From: Rhodothermales bacterium
GTDB taxonomy: Bacteria; Bacteroidota; Rhodothermia; Rhodothermales; Bin80
Length of the DNA stretch: 64,000 nucleotides
Assembly (NCBI GenBank): GCA_022822185.1
Contig: JAJECE010000010.1
Location: 1 to 64,000, forward strand
Direction: 5' to 3'
This document shows, one piece after another, positions 16,229 through 25,791 of the stretch. The translations under genes and the position numbers were made by a program. The stretch's first letter is position 1. Each line of letters begins with the position of its first letter. The notes below the pieces were generated by a model. It ran no database searches. It had not been told where the DNA came from and saw only the letters and a list, made by a program, of their open reading frames with translations.

Positions 16229-17729
16229 ATGTTACAGCAGGGAGACGTTCTCAGTCGGTACGAAATCCACTCCGTGATCGGTCAGGGAGGGTTTGGGGTT
16301 GTATACAAAGGAGAACACCGGGAATTGGGGATTGGGGATTGAGGTTGCGATCAAGGAGTACTTCCCCTCCGAATTATGTGTCCGCCAGAGCGGAACGGTT
16401 CAGCCGACCAGAGGGGAATTTCAGGTGCCATTTGAGGAGGGACTGGAGCGTTTCCTCAAAGAGGCAAAGCAGTTGGAGAAATTCCGTGACTACCCAAATA
16501 TCGTAACCTGCCGGGATTTATTTCGCGCCAATGGCACCGCCTACACGATCATGGAATATGTGCAGGGATTGCCGCTCTCCACACTTCTGGAACGGCGTGA
16601 ATCCAGTGGAGAACCCTTGGCGGAGCAGGAACTGTTGGATTTAATTCTGCCTCTATTGTCTGGACTGCAAACCGTGCATGACGCAGGAGTCTGTCATCGG
16701 GATATTAAGCCTTCCAATATTTGAGTTCGCCGGGATGACAGTACGCCCATCCTGATTGATTTTGGGGCAGCGAAGCAGGAGATCAGCAGGCACACCAAAT
16801 CACTGGCTCCCTACACGGATGGCTATGCTGCGATGGAGCAGGTCGGTGACGGGAAGATCGGCCCCTGGACCGATATTTACGGATTGGGCGCAGTGATGTG
16901 GAGAGTGGTCGCTGGCGGGAACCCTCCGTTTTCGCCGCTAAATCCAACAACCGTCCAGAAGCGAGCCTATGCGATCATGCAGGGACAAGCCGATCCCCTG
17001 CCCACGGCGACAGAGATTGGTCAGAGACGATTCTCAGCCGAAATACTTCATGCAATAGATCACTGTCTCGTCATTAATGAGAATAAGCGAACCCAAAGTT
17101 GTGCAGAACTTTTGGGGGAGTTGAAACCGTCGGTTTCTGTTGCCGAAGAAAAGAAAGATCAGGCCAGTTTATTGGGAAATACAGATGAACTTCCCTCTGA
17201 ATCCCCAGACGTACCGATCCAGGATGAAGTCCTCAATCCCGATTCTGCGAAGAAATCCAGTAGACAGGGGCTCAAAATTTCAATTGCTTTAATATCCGGA
17301 GCAGTCATTTTATTGGCGGTAATCGGCTATTTCTGGCAAAACCAAACATCTCGCACAATACAAGAGGAGCATCGCCTCACTGGACACACAGATGGGGTTA
17401 GGTCTGTGGCTTTCTCGCCAGATGGTTCTCAGCTGGCCTCTGGATCATGGGACAAAACCATTCGGCTGTGGAATGTGGATACCGGCGAAGAAACGCACCG
17501 ACTCACTGGACATACATCTGCAGTTTTATCTGTGGCTTTCTCACCAGATGGCTCTCATTTGGCCTCTGGATCAGAAGACGGAATAATTCGGCTGCGGGAT
17601 GTAGATACCGGCGTAGAACTTCACCGCTTCACTGGACATACGGATGCTGTCTGGTCTGTGACTTTCTCTCCAGATGGAAAACGAATTGCTTTTGTAGCAG
17701 CAGATAGTACCATCCGAATATGGAAATAG
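16229..17729 (+). pseudogene. Ser/Thr protein kinase with C-terminal WD40 repeats, disrupted
   Basis: From ATG 16229 the frame reads MLQQGDVLSRYEIHSVIGQG, with the Gly-rich loop GQGGFGVVYKGE, but hits TGA at 16340. A tandem 7-base repeat (ttgggga at 16325-16331 and 16332-16338) causes the shift; removing one copy joins it to IEVAIKEYFPSE with the catalytic Lys. The kinase core continues with VCHRDIKPSNI, an in-frame TGA at 16722-16724, then [11 protein letters not shown] (DFG). A transmembrane segment follows ([20 protein letters not shown]), then three WD40 repeats of about 42 residues ([21 protein letters not shown]), fewer than a closed propeller needs. The intact ancestor would be a membrane-anchored PknB-like kinase. 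Two independent lesions make function unlikely. Confidence 0.85.
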
Positions 17730-17865
17730 AAGGATTTCGGCACTCCTGCTCCCTACCGCCAACACTGTCCCCCTATTATCTGCACACATCCACTGCTCAA
17801 TTCTAACTCACAGCGAAATCCCGCCTATATGCCATGGTATCTGGCTTATAGATTCTCGACTGTAG

Positions 17866-17924
17866 ATTCTGAGTGGCGCAATCCCAAAATTTTGAATTAA
17901 ATACTTTTTGACTTTATCCACAGG
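17866..17924 (+). repeat. dispersed repeat with DnaA-box-like end, copy A
   Basis: The segment begins attctgagtggcgcaatccc and ends ctttatccacagg. A related segment lies at 61529..61601 with the same order of conserved blocks (attctgagta, aatcccaaaa, ttttt, ctttatccacagg). The end contains TTATCCACA (17914-17922), identical to the consensus DnaA box. About 210 bases downstream is the 73-residue ORF. Confidence 0.5.
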
Positions 17925-18134
17925 TTGTCCGGCGCATCAAGCCTGCAACATTCCCGCAACAGCAATTTTTCTTCCATTGAATTGCGTGTACGGGCCTCTA
18001 TGCGTGTAATTGAGGCGTAAGCAGCACGGAAATGTAACTTTGGCCCGGTTTTTGCCGTAACGTTACGAAGCAGAGTTTGAAGCACTTGAGCCCCGCTCAA
18101 TTTAGACGCGCTGCAAAACAAAAAAGACGAAACA

Positions 18135-18356
18135 ATGAAACATACCAACCCACTTGGAAGGCTGTTCGCACGGTATCTGGCCGGCCAGATTGAAGAATCT
18201 GTATGGAAGCGTTTTCTCTCAGCGCTGGAATCGTTTGAATCTAATCCGTCAGAGCGCTCGGCCCTGATTGCGTTCTTTGACGATGTCCTCGTCGGCAGTG
18301 GAGACCGCACAAGCCTGCAACTTAACCGCTTACTTGCGGAAGCGGTTAAAGCCTAG
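18135..18356 (+). CDS. small hypothetical protein (73 aa)
   Basis: A compact 73-residue soluble protein, MKHTNPLGRLFARYLAGQIE..., with mixed charge and a helical pattern and no signal peptide or membrane segment. It is followed by a clear terminator-like hairpin at 18410, which supports a real transcription unit. I do not recognise the family. The region upstream holds the dispersed repeat at 17866..17924 and no obvious Shine-Dalgarno sequence. A 137-codon frame on the opposite strand overlaps it but looks like a shadow. Confidence 0.55.
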   Translation: MKHTNPLGRLFARYLAGQIEESVWKRFLSALESFESNPSERSALIAFFDDVLVGSGDRTSLQLNRLLAEAVKA

Positions 18357-18409
18357 CGTCTGTTGACGATTTAAGGATCATTCGGAGGATCCGTGTTGGA
18401 TTCCCGTGA

Positions 18410-18442
18410 GGCCAGTATCTTATGATCTGGCCTTTTATTTAT
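18410..18442 (+). terminator. rho-independent terminator after the 73-aa ORF
   Basis: A stem GGCCAG...CTGGCC (18410-18415 with 18427-18432), extended by ATC/GAT in the loop region, is followed directly by TTTTATTT. Confidence 0.75.
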
Positions 18443-18555
18443 ATATTTCCCGGGAATTGCATACTCCTGTGCGTTCGGTTGAACCCGTACAGACACACAT
18501 AAACGTTTTGCAGGCCGCGAATCCTTAAATAATTCGACCCAATCAGCACCGATAT

Positions 18556-18819
18556 ATGAAACGATTTGAAGATCTTTTCCAGGAGTTAAAGGATAAGGTA
18601 GACCGGCAGGACCCGGATTCCGGCACCGTACGGGCAGTACGGGCAGGCTCCCACGAGATTGGAAAAAAAATTCTGGAAGAGGCCGGCGAGGTCTGGATGG
18701 CCGCCAACCACGAAACCCCGGAACGCACCGCAGAAGAAATCTCGCAACTGATCTATCATATTCAGGTCATGATGATCGCCCGTGACCTGTCCCTGGAAGA
18801 TATTTATCGTCACCTCTAA
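18556..18819 (+). CDS. hisE: phosphoribosyl-ATP pyrophosphatase
   Basis: An 87-residue protein that hydrolyses phosphoribosyl-ATP to phosphoribosyl-AMP, the second step of histidine synthesis. The all-alpha MazG-like fold is shown by [14 protein letters not shown], which carries the metal-binding EExxE pattern, and [19 protein letters not shown]. It is a stand-alone HisE; no HisI domain is fused. hisG follows after 12 bases, so the two are co-transcribed. The order hisE-hisG, with the remaining his genes absent from the window, indicates a split his pathway. Confidence 0.9.
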   Translation: MKRFEDLFQELKDKVDRQDPDSGTVRAVRAGSHEIGKKILEEAGEVWMAANHETPERTAEEISQLIYHIQVMMIARDLSLEDIYRHL

Positions 18820-18831
18820 GCTCCCTGTCCA

Positions 18832-19680
18832 ATGTTACAGATTGCACTCCCCAATAAGGGAGCACTAGCCGCGGATGCAGTCGAACTGATTCGGTCTGCC
18901 GGCTATAAGTGTCAGCGTTCCGGCCGTGAGTTACGTGTCCGGGATACCGAGAATCAAGTCCTGTTTTATTTCCTGCGCCCGCGTGATATTGCGACCTATG
19001 TGAGTAACGGGGTCCTTGATCTAGGGATTATCGGCCGGGATTTTCTGATTGAGCAGCAGGCGGGTCTGGAAGAAATTCTCCCGCTCAACTTCGGTGCGGC
19101 GCGGCTCTGCTACGCAGGCTTGCGTGACCGTAATCTTACCCCGGATCAGTTTAACGGGCTCCGCATTGCGACCTCATTCAGTCACCTGGTCTCGGCGGAT
19201 CTGGCCAAAAAAAACATCCAGGCCGAGATCGTCCCCCTTGACGGAGCCGTTGAGGTCTCCATTCAATTAGGGGTTGCAGATCTTATTGCAGATCTCGTCC
19301 AGACCGGGCGTACGCTGGAGGACGCGGGGCTAGCGATCATTGATGAGCCGATTCTACACACCGAGGCGGTATTGACCGGCCGGCCGGGAATTGTTAAAAC
19401 TGGATCTGCCGCAGACCTGTTTGTGCGACGTATTCAGGGAATCCTTCTGGCCCGAACCTATGTGATGATTGAGTACGGATGCCCCCGGTCCGCCCTTGAA
19501 CATGTCTGTAAAATCACTCCCGGCATTGAATCACCAACGATTGCACCCCTAAGCAAAACGGGCTGGATTGCCGTAAAAGCACTAGCTAAGCGTGAAGATG
19601 CCAACCAGATCATGGACGATCTGGAACGGCTTGGTGCAACGGGAATTGTAATTACTGATATCCGTACCTGCAGAATCTAG
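18832..19680 (+). CDS. hisG: ATP phosphoribosyltransferase (long form)
   Basis: HisG condenses ATP and PRPP in the first, feedback-controlled step of histidine synthesis. At 282 residues it is the long form: a type 2 periplasmic-binding-like catalytic domain (MLQIALPNKGALAADAVELI at the start, GVLDLGIIGRDFL, GVADLIADLVQTGRTLEDAG as the PRPP-binding region) and a C-terminal HisG_C domain from about residue 205 (PGIESPTIAPLSKTGWIAVK) that binds histidine. Long HisG does not need HisZ. It lies downstream of hisE and 4 bases before the beta-lactamase-like gene. Confidence 0.93.
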   Translation: MLQIALPNKGALAADAVELIRSAGYKCQRSGRELRVRDTENQVLFYFLRPRDIATYVSNGVLDLGIIGRDFLIEQQAGLEEILPLNFGAARLCYAGLRDRNLTPDQFNGLRIATSFSHLVSADLAKKNIQAEIVPLDGAVEVSIQLGVADLIADLVQTGRTLEDAGLAIIDEPILHTEAVLTGRPGIVKTGSAADLFVRRIQGILLARTYVMIEYGCPRSALEHVCKITPGIESPTIAPLSKTGWIAVKALAKREDANQIMDDLERLGATGIVITDIRTCRI

Positions 19681-19684
19681 TATC

Positions 19685-20575
19685 GTGACTCGCTTTCTTT
19701 CCAGACTGATCATGCTGACCCTGATTGGCTGCGCTGCAATCTCATGCAACCAATCCATTACATTGGAGCAGCAAATAGAAGCAGTAATCAGCGAATACCC
19801 CGGTGCCACCGTTGCCGTGTCCATTCGGGATGCAAGCACACAGACCACGCTGGACCTCCTCCCTGACCGCTCTTTTCACGCCGCCAGCACCATGAAGGTG
19901 CCTGTGCAGATTGAAGCATGGCGCCGCGTTCGGGATACTGATCTCTCCATGGATTCAACTCTTGAGGTAAAAAACTCTTTTCGCTCCATTGTAGATGGAA
20001 CACGCTACAGCATTGAGGATGATTCGGATGATGCGATCTACAAGCGGCTGGGAGAGCGCATGACGATCTCCGAGTTGATCTACCAGATGATCACTGTATC
20101 GTCCAATCTGGCGACGAACCTTCTGATTGATTTTCTGGGGGCAGAATCCGTTCAGCAGACGGTTGATTCTCTGGGTGCCCCCCAGATGAAGGTGCTTCGG
20201 GGAGTGGAGGATATCAAAGCGTTTGAACGTAACCTCAGCAACACAACGACCGCCCCTGCTTTGGCAGCCCTACTGGAAGCTGTCCGAAAGGGGCAGGCCG
20301 TTGGACCTGCCGCGGACAGCAGTATGGTTGCAGTACTGCTGGAGCAGGCATTCAATGAAATGATTCCTGCCGGACTCCCGTCCGATGTGCGGGTGGCCCA
20401 CAAGACTGGACAAATTACACGGATCCATCACGATGCGGCAATCATCTATCCGCCAAACGCTCCGCCATATGTCGTGGTGATCCTGATTGAGGGCTTAGAT
20501 GACGATTCCGAATCCGCTGCACTCGGGGCAGCCATCACACGCACCGTACACGCTGCACTGCGAGAGCAACCATAG
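19685..20575 (+). CDS. class A beta-lactamase-like serine hydrolase, lipoprotein
   Basis: A 296-residue exported protein. The signal region ends with a lipobox-like A-I-S-C (Cys21), suggesting a lipid anchor. Penicillin-binding-fold motifs are present: S68-T-M-K71 (SxxK), S139-S-N141 (SxN) and K240-T-G242. Between them GVEDIKAFERNLSNTTTA resembles a shortened omega loop ending in the usual TTTP-like turn; the general-base Glu of true class A enzymes is not certain. It may be a beta-lactamase or a related peptidase/esterase. It starts 4 bases after hisG, so it is probably the last gene of that transcription unit, and it is convergent with the TonB receptor gene. Confidence 0.85.
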   Translation: MTRFLSRLIMLTLIGCAAISCNQSITLEQQIEAVISEYPGATVAVSIRDASTQTTLDLLPDRSFHAASTMKVPVQIEAWRRVRDTDLSMDSTLEVKNSFRSIVDGTRYSIEDDSDDAIYKRLGERMTISELIYQMITVSSNLATNLLIDFLGAESVQQTVDSLGAPQMKVLRGVEDIKAFERNLSNTTTAPALAALLEAVRKGQAVGPAADSSMVAVLLEQAFNEMIPAGLPSDVRVAHKTGQITRIHHDAAIIYPPNAPPYVVVILIEGLDDDSESAALGAAITRTVHAALREQP

Positions 20576-20647
20576 CAAAGTCTCACCATCTCCACCTGAA
20601 CAAACCTGTGCAAAACCATGTCATCGGCAACTGGCAGCCGGATGACG

Positions 20648-22897
20648 CTACAGGGAATACGTAACGGTCAGGTAGAGATCACGGCCCAGACTGGGGAGAT
20701 TCCCATAACTAAGGTGTTTGTGATAGTACACATCAAATATATTGTTGACTCCTGCACTGATCTCCATGTGTCTAGACACCGCACCGGAACCGGGTTGCAT
20801 CCTTCCGCGAACATTCACAACAAAATAACCGTCGGTTACATCTTCGTCTGCCAGTTTTTGAGCCACCCGGTTCTGGGGCATCGCCATACGGATCTCCAGT
20901 TCACTGGACCACCGATCACGCATAACACGAAGACTAGATCCGCCACTAAGTGGAGGGATTAGATACATGGGCTCGTCTAGTTCAAGGTTCTGCCCGCGTG
21001 TATAGGAGGCGGTGGCCGTCCACTCAAACCATTTCCTGAAATCTATGACCGCACTCAGTTCTCCGCCCAGAAGCAGCACCGCCGATGCATTCTGATAAGT
21101 TCTGAACCTCAGTGTCATATTGCCTGACAGGCTTCCATCATTTTCGCCAGCGATGTAGTGCTGAATGTAATTCCCGAAGACGCTGGCCCGGAGCGCCAAA
21201 CGGGAGGTCCACCGCTCAAATCCCAATTCAGCCTGCGTACTTCTCTCCGGTTTCAATGCAGGGTTGCCGGTATAGAAATACCCGTCAACATAATTGTAGA
21301 CATAGTGTCCATAATTTTCTACATGGGTAGGGAGGCGGCCGACATTGGCCAATGAAAGTCGCAGCAGATTTTCGGATCCAATGGATCTGGTGAGGCTGAA
21401 ACTTGCCCCTGCAAGGGTATATGACCGTGCAAGTGTACTGATATTCCAGCGCCCCTGCAGTACAGCTACCGCTTCATCACGTAACACATCACGAGGGGAA
21501 TGATCCAGACGTACCCCTATGCGTGCAGTCAAACCCGGTCGCAGCCGTGAAGTGAGATCCAGGGCAATTGCTCCATGGCGCACACGGACATCTCCCAGAT
21601 TCAGCAGATACATGTCCGGGATATTCTCAAATACGCTGAACATCCACATATCCCCAAAGCTTTTGGTCTGGTAGGCATCCAGTGTAACCTTTAACCGGTG
21701 TACTCCATGTGCCAGTTCCAGTGTACTCAATCCACCGGTCGTTCTCGTCTTTCCGAACATTGGCATGTGCATGGCACGCATGACCGGGCGCTCCCAGACA
21801 TTCCGATCAAAATCACTCATCCAGTGATCTACCCGGTTAGTGTAGAGCTTGGTCTCCCACCTTGAGATCCAATGCAGCCCGGGAGTCCAGACGTAGGTTA
21901 AACTATAGATTTTGGCTTTTGCCAGCGCGGCATCCATTAACAGAACAGGATAGCCCACCTCCCATGCATTGTCTCCCAGGAAAGATGCGGTGAATTCATG
22001 CTGCCGGCCAACCCGCTGAGATAGATCTAATTTGTAATTGTTCTTTTTGAAACCGGAACCCGGAATGGGGTTCTGGCCCCCTGGGCTAAAATCTCCCGCC
22101 TCTTTGTAGGAAAAGCTGCCCCGAACACTGGTATTTTTGTGAGAACCCCCACCGGATACACGCCCCTGACGCAGTTTTGCGGCAGAACTGTAGTTCACCT
22201 CTGCATCGGCATAAAGGGGACGATCAAAGCGGGGTTTCCGGGTAACTAGGTTAATCGTGCCGCCGATCTGGGAGGCTTGGGTCAAATCAAAACCCCCTTT
22301 GGTGAGTTCCAGTTTTTTCAAGTTTTCCACTTCGACATAAGACGAGGACGGATCCATCTTATCCACACATGCTCCAACCACCTTGATCCCGTCAATCACA
22401 AGTCCAACCTGCCCTCCGCTGAGCCCCCGGATGACTGGTTCCCAGGCAAAATTGGCACGCTGAACAAAATCTGTACCGGGTACACGATCCAACAGATCCT
22501 CGGTTGCTTTCAGGTGATGCGAAGCAGTTGCAGGATCGTTGATTCGCGGAGAACTGCTCTGCACGACAACTTCATCCACCGCAATGACCGCAGGCATAAG
22601 GGGAATTCTTAAATGATCCTGAGAGACAGATCCGGCAGAAACTGTGAATTCGGCGGGCGTATATCCAACAAAAGAGATGCGAAGTTCATACTCACCTTCC
22701 GGCAGAGCCAATTCAAAATGACCATTCCCATCGGTCGTCGTACCGGTTCCACGATCTAAAACCATGACGGACGCAGACCCAATCGCCGTGCCGGTCAACG
22801 CGTCCACCACATGCCCATGAACGATATTCTGCGCCTGCGCGGGCCCAATGCACACAGGCAACAGACACCAGATCCAGAGATTTCTGACCAGACGCAT
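20648..22897 (-). CDS. TonB-dependent receptor (putative copper/metal-complex uptake)
   Basis: An outer-membrane receptor of 749 residues from the ATG at 22897 (MRLVRNLWIWCLL..AQAQ, a clear signal peptide); a 26-codon upstream extension is not used. It has an N-terminal carboxypeptidase-regulatory-like domain (HGHVVDALTGTAIGSASVMV), a plug domain (AVDEVVVQSSSPRIN, VPGTDFVQRANFAWEPVIRG, IGGTINLVTRKP) and a beta-barrel ending in YLTVTYSL. The start overlaps the stop of the preceding gene as TGATG, so they are translationally coupled. The neighbouring MbnP- and MbnH-like genes suggest copper or a copper chelate as substrate; that is inference from context. Confidence 0.9.
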   Translation of the reverse strand: MRLVRNLWIWCLLPVCIGPAQAQNIVHGHVVDALTGTAIGSASVMVLDRGTGTTTDGNGHFELALPEGEYELRISFVGYTPAEFTVSAGSVSQDHLRIPLMPAVIAVDEVVVQSSSPRINDPATASHHLKATEDLLDRVPGTDFVQRANFAWEPVIRGLSGGQVGLVIDGIKVVGACVDKMDPSSSYVEVENLKKLELTKGGFDLTQASQIGGTINLVTRKPRFDRPLYADAEVNYSSAAKLRQGRVSGGGSHKNTSVRGSFSYKEAGDFSPGGQNPIPGSGFKKNNYKLDLSQRVGRQHEFTASFLGDNAWEVGYPVLLMDAALAKAKIYSLTYVWTPGLHWISRWETKLYTNRVDHWMSDFDRNVWERPVMRAMHMPMFGKTRTTGGLSTLELAHGVHRLKVTLDAYQTKSFGDMWMFSVFENIPDMYLLNLGDVRVRHGAIALDLTSRLRPGLTARIGVRLDHSPRDVLRDEAVAVLQGRWNISTLARSYTLAGASFSLTRSIGSENLLRLSLANVGRLPTHVENYGHYVYNYVDGYFYTGNPALKPERSTQAELGFERWTSRLALRASVFGNYIQHYIAGENDGSLSGNMTLRFRTYQNASAVLLLGGELSAVIDFRKWFEWTATASYTRGQNLELDEPMYLIPPLSGGSSLRVMRDRWSSELEIRMAMPQNRVAQKLADEDVTDGYFVVNVRGRMQPGSGAVSRHMEISAGVNNIFDVYYHKHLSYGNLPSLGRDLYLTVTYSL

Positions 22898-23685
22898 CAG
22901 GATACCGTAAAGCCCTTGAAGTATACGGTATCCTGCACCGTACCTGCACGCTGAATAAACACGGTCACTTCCCATCCGCCGGACATAATAAAATTCACCG
23001 ATCCCCGATACCGTCCGTGGTGTACATGCACGGGGGCTTCATACGGGGTACTGTGACCTTGCCCGGCCCCCATATCCATCCACGGGAACAGATCAATCCT
23101 GGCATCCTCCAGAGGAAGAAACTGCTCATCGACCAGGCGATGAAGGGCAAATTCAATCACATCAAGCCCCGTCACCGGATGAACGGGCCGTACCCACGAT
23201 ACATAATATCCATCCGTGTACTGCACCCATATAGATGACTGTATCTCAACAGGGAGCACCGCCTCCCCTGATTCTCCACCAGCAGTATAGGTGATTTGCA
23301 GTTGCCAGTCCCCTTCTTCGCCATGCGGGGCAATGAACAGCGGAGCCCCTTCAAAGCGGCCCGGTCTGTCGGTGCGGACAAGCTTCACGGTCCCTAGGGG
23401 AGAGGAAACCGTTCGCGCTCCGGCCGCCCATTTTGAGAGAACCCTAAAGTCGCCGTCCGAAACGGGCACCCCATCCACAGCGGCTTCCACCCAGAGAATA
23501 CTCGCCCCCATACGAAGGGAGTCGGGGGCCATCAGATTGATGGAAAGCCGCCCATCTCTGATTACAGCCAATGCTACCGATGTGTCCTCGGGATCGGTAG
23601 GGTGCTCCCGAAAAAAATCGGTGTCTGTGATGCTCGGTGCACACCCTGTCAGAAAGCAAACGATAACCAGGAGAATTCTGATCAT
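22897..23685 (-). CDS. lipoprotein with FixH/YtkA-like domains (putative)
   Basis: A 262-residue lipoprotein with lipobox L-T-G-C (Cys15). The body is beta-rich with two similar halves. The end (HVHHGRYRGSVNFIMSGGWE) resembles the Ig-like YtkA/FixH fold, in which a His-containing strand precedes 'G.W.v.v.i'; HVHH and the earlier DMGAGQGHSTPYEAPV could offer His/Met metal ligands. It overlaps mbnH by 4 bases (ATGA) and the receptor gene by one, and so belongs to the same operon. A periplasmic metal-binding or partner role is inferred. Confidence 0.65.
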   Translation of the reverse strand: MIRILLVIVCFLTGCAPSITDTDFFREHPTDPEDTSVALAVIRDGRLSINLMAPDSLRMGASILWVEAAVDGVPVSDGDFRVLSKWAAGARTVSSPLGTVKLVRTDRPGRFEGAPLFIAPHGEEGDWQLQITYTAGGESGEAVLPVEIQSSIWVQYTDGYYVSWVRPVHPVTGLDVIEFALHRLVDEQFLPLEDARIDLFPWMDMGAGQGHSTPYEAPVHVHHGRYRGSVNFIMSGGWEVTVFIQRAGTVQDTVYFKGFTVS

Positions 23686-24686
23686 GGCCCTTCCATCCCT
23701 GCAAAAAGGGTGGTGTCAGTGAGCGCGTGCAGAAATGCTTCCAGATCTGCCTGTTCCTCTTCCTCCAGGCCCAGCGGTTGAATCAACAGATTTTTGCCGC
23801 GTACATCCCTTCCCCCCTGATCGTAATGATCAATCACCTCCGATAAGGTCGCCATCCCCCCGTTATGCATATAGGGGGCCGTTTGCGCAACATTGCGCAG
23901 GGAGGGTACTTTAAATTTTCCGTAATCTTCTTCCAGGCCGGTCACACGGGCACGCCCGGAATCTTCTTTGCTGATCGCAATTCCGTTATTCTCGAACCTG
24001 AGACTGGTAAGGAGGAATCCATGATGGCAGTGCAAACACCCGGCCTTCCCTTCAAACAGTTTATAGCCTCGTATTTCGGCGGGGGAGAGTGCTGTCTGAT
24101 CCCCTGCTTTATAGCGGTCATAGCGTGCACCACCACTGAGCAGAGTTCGCTGATAGGCCCCGAGCGCCTGAGTTAATCCCCGCAGGCTCGGAGCCTCATC
24201 AAATAGTTCCTCAAATGCTTCCCGATACGTCGGAATAGATTCGAGTCGCTGCAGCACAGATGCAAGGTCTAGTGCCATTTCGTCTGGATTTTGGAGCGGA
24301 CCGAATACCTGATGTTCCAGAGTAATACTGCCTCCATCCCAGAAGAACAACTGATGGTAGGCGATATTAAGCAGAGACGGGGTATTTCGTATTCCGGGCC
24401 GCCCTCCAACTCCGCGGCTCACCGCCTGTCCATCTGCAAAGAAAGCGTTCGGGCGATGACAGGTTGCACAGGAAACCGTACTGTCAAGCGAAAGGACGGG
24501 ATCAAAAAACAACTGCTGCCCCAGAAGGACTTTGTCTCTGGTGAGGGGGTTGTGAACCGGAATGGGAACGGGATCAAACCCAATCGGCACCACCGGACGC
24601 AACTGCTCTTCCGAGGTTGAATCCGGTGGTGCACAGCCCGATACAGCCAGCACAACAAAAACGAGTCTACAGCTATGGGCAAACAT
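23682..24686 (-). CDS. mbnH: MbnH-like di-haem cytochrome c peroxidase family lipoprotein
   Basis: A 334-residue protein with lipobox A-V-S-G-C (Cys18). It has two c-type haem sites, C73-A-T-C-H77 and C217-L-H-C-H221, as in the MauG/CcpA family, plus FFADGQAVSRGVGGRPGIRN and the C-terminal YMHNGGMATLSEVIDHYD typical of the family. MbnH proteins are MauG-like enzymes that oxidise a Trp of their partner MbnP to kynurenine (established for methanotroph MbnP/MbnH). The gene directly follows an mbnP-like gene (50 bases) and overlaps the next gene. The MbnH name rests on this pairing; an ordinary cytochrome c peroxidase cannot be excluded. Confidence 0.8.
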   Translation of the reverse strand: MFAHSCRLVFVVLAVSGCAPPDSTSEEQLRPVVPIGFDPVPIPVHNPLTRDKVLLGQQLFFDPVLSLDSTVSCATCHRPNAFFADGQAVSRGVGGRPGIRNTPSLLNIAYHQLFFWDGGSITLEHQVFGPLQNPDEMALDLASVLQRLESIPTYREAFEELFDEAPSLRGLTQALGAYQRTLLSGGARYDRYKAGDQTALSPAEIRGYKLFEGKAGCLHCHHGFLLTSLRFENNGIAISKEDSGRARVTGLEEDYGKFKVPSLRNVAQTAPYMHNGGMATLSEVIDHYDQGGRDVRGKNLLIQPLGLEEEEQADLEAFLHALTDTTLFAGMEGP

Positions 24687-24736
24687 CTCCAGGGGGTTCT
24701 AGCCGATCTTGTATTCCCACTGCCAGATCACAGGGA

Positions 24737-25606
24737 TCAACCATCAGCAGATGTGCTGACCCCCGTCCTCTTTCTATCGGTACTGACCGCAAATGCAGAG
24801 GGAATTTGATTCGCCACGGCATTTGCGACAGGAAGATTATTCATGGTATGACAAATCCGCTGATCTGGATCAGACAGATCTACATTGCGCAAAAACTCTC
24901 CGTAATCAATACTGAGGTCAAGGATTCCGGGCTGATCCGCCTCAAGGATCAGGTCATGGGTAACCATGACTTGCCTGAGGAACCGCTCTGTACCTAAATG
25001 TACGGCCCATTCATCGTCCGGGACAGCGTCACCGTCGGTATCTACTTTTCCATCTATTCGGAGGTAGAGGTACCCGGCATTCCAGTTCCAGTGATTATTG
25101 TAGTCTGTCTGTTTGGCTAACGGATGACCTGCGGGCACCTGAGACGGATCAATGCGGTTGTTCGTGCCAGCGATGCCAATCTTAAAGTGGATTTTCTCAT
25201 ATTTCCCTGCCGGCCAGGTGCCAAGATCGTATGAATCTATCCCCGCGTCCTGCTTTACAAGAACAATGTGATCCTGGACGGTATGGGAAATGTCTTCATC
25301 ATCTTCGTTTTTTGCGGGGACCGTCAAACCGTCGCCCAAAATGGATACGGGATCCCCATTACTGTTGATCAGGGTGATTTCCGAGATGTACATCCGTACG
25401 GATTCAAAGGAGATCAGGGTTCCGTTCACGTCAAAGGTGGCACCAGGATCTGTAGAGAGCGGCTTCCCGTTGACCTGGGCATTCAGGTTAAGGGTCAGGG
25501 TGGTACTCCCGGTATCCGAGGTCGCCGCATCACACCCGACCAGAAACAATACCATCAGGTTTACTGCTATAAAGAGGTTATTCCGGTAATTCATTCGTTC
25601 GGTCAA
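24737..25606 (-). CDS. mbnP: MbnP family copper-binding lipoprotein (putative)
   Basis: A 289-residue lipoprotein with lipobox V-G-C (Cys25). The beta-sandwich body contains TTLTLNLNAQVNGKPL, ISFESVRMYISEITLINSNG, YEKIHFKIGIAG, and the hallmark NNHWNWNAGYLYLRIDGK with Trp173 and Trp175, ending with the MNNLPVANAVANQI segment. In characterised MbnP proteins a conserved Trp in this region is oxidised to kynurenine and takes part in high-affinity copper binding (established for the family). The ATG at 25594 (MNYRNN) is an equally good start. The gene lies upstream of the MbnH-like gene, the FixH-like lipoprotein and the TonB receptor. Confidence 0.82.
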   Translation of the reverse strand: MTERMNYRNNLFIAVNLMVLFLVGCDAATSDTGSTTLTLNLNAQVNGKPLSTDPGATFDVNGTLISFESVRMYISEITLINSNGDPVSILGDGLTVPAKNEDDEDISHTVQDHIVLVKQDAGIDSYDLGTWPAGKYEKIHFKIGIAGTNNRIDPSQVPAGHPLAKQTDYNNHWNWNAGYLYLRIDGKVDTDGDAVPDDEWAVHLGTERFLRQVMVTHDLILEADQPGILDLSIDYGEFLRNVDLSDPDQRICHTMNNLPVANAVANQIPSAFAVSTDRKRTGVSTSADG

Positions 25607-25791
25607 CTGTTAAAGTGTGCACAATTCGTACTTCGCACCGAATTCGGTGCGCTCAAGCAAAGCTGGGTACAATGACCTGCGAGGGTACTTTCAAACAAGC
25701 GGGTGCTTGAAATCACGTACCGGTGGACGAAAACGACTAATACAGAATGTGCGTAGATCTTCTGCACAAGTCTGAAGATCCAATTCGCAGG

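Noticed and set aside
13784-17729. Possible TGA recoding, because three genes (DUF4411, kinase, ISNCY transposase) are interrupted by in-frame TGA.
   Set aside because: Many intact genes here, including all propeller copies and mbnH, end with TGA, and the kinase has an independent frameshift. Ordinary nonsense mutation is the simpler reading.
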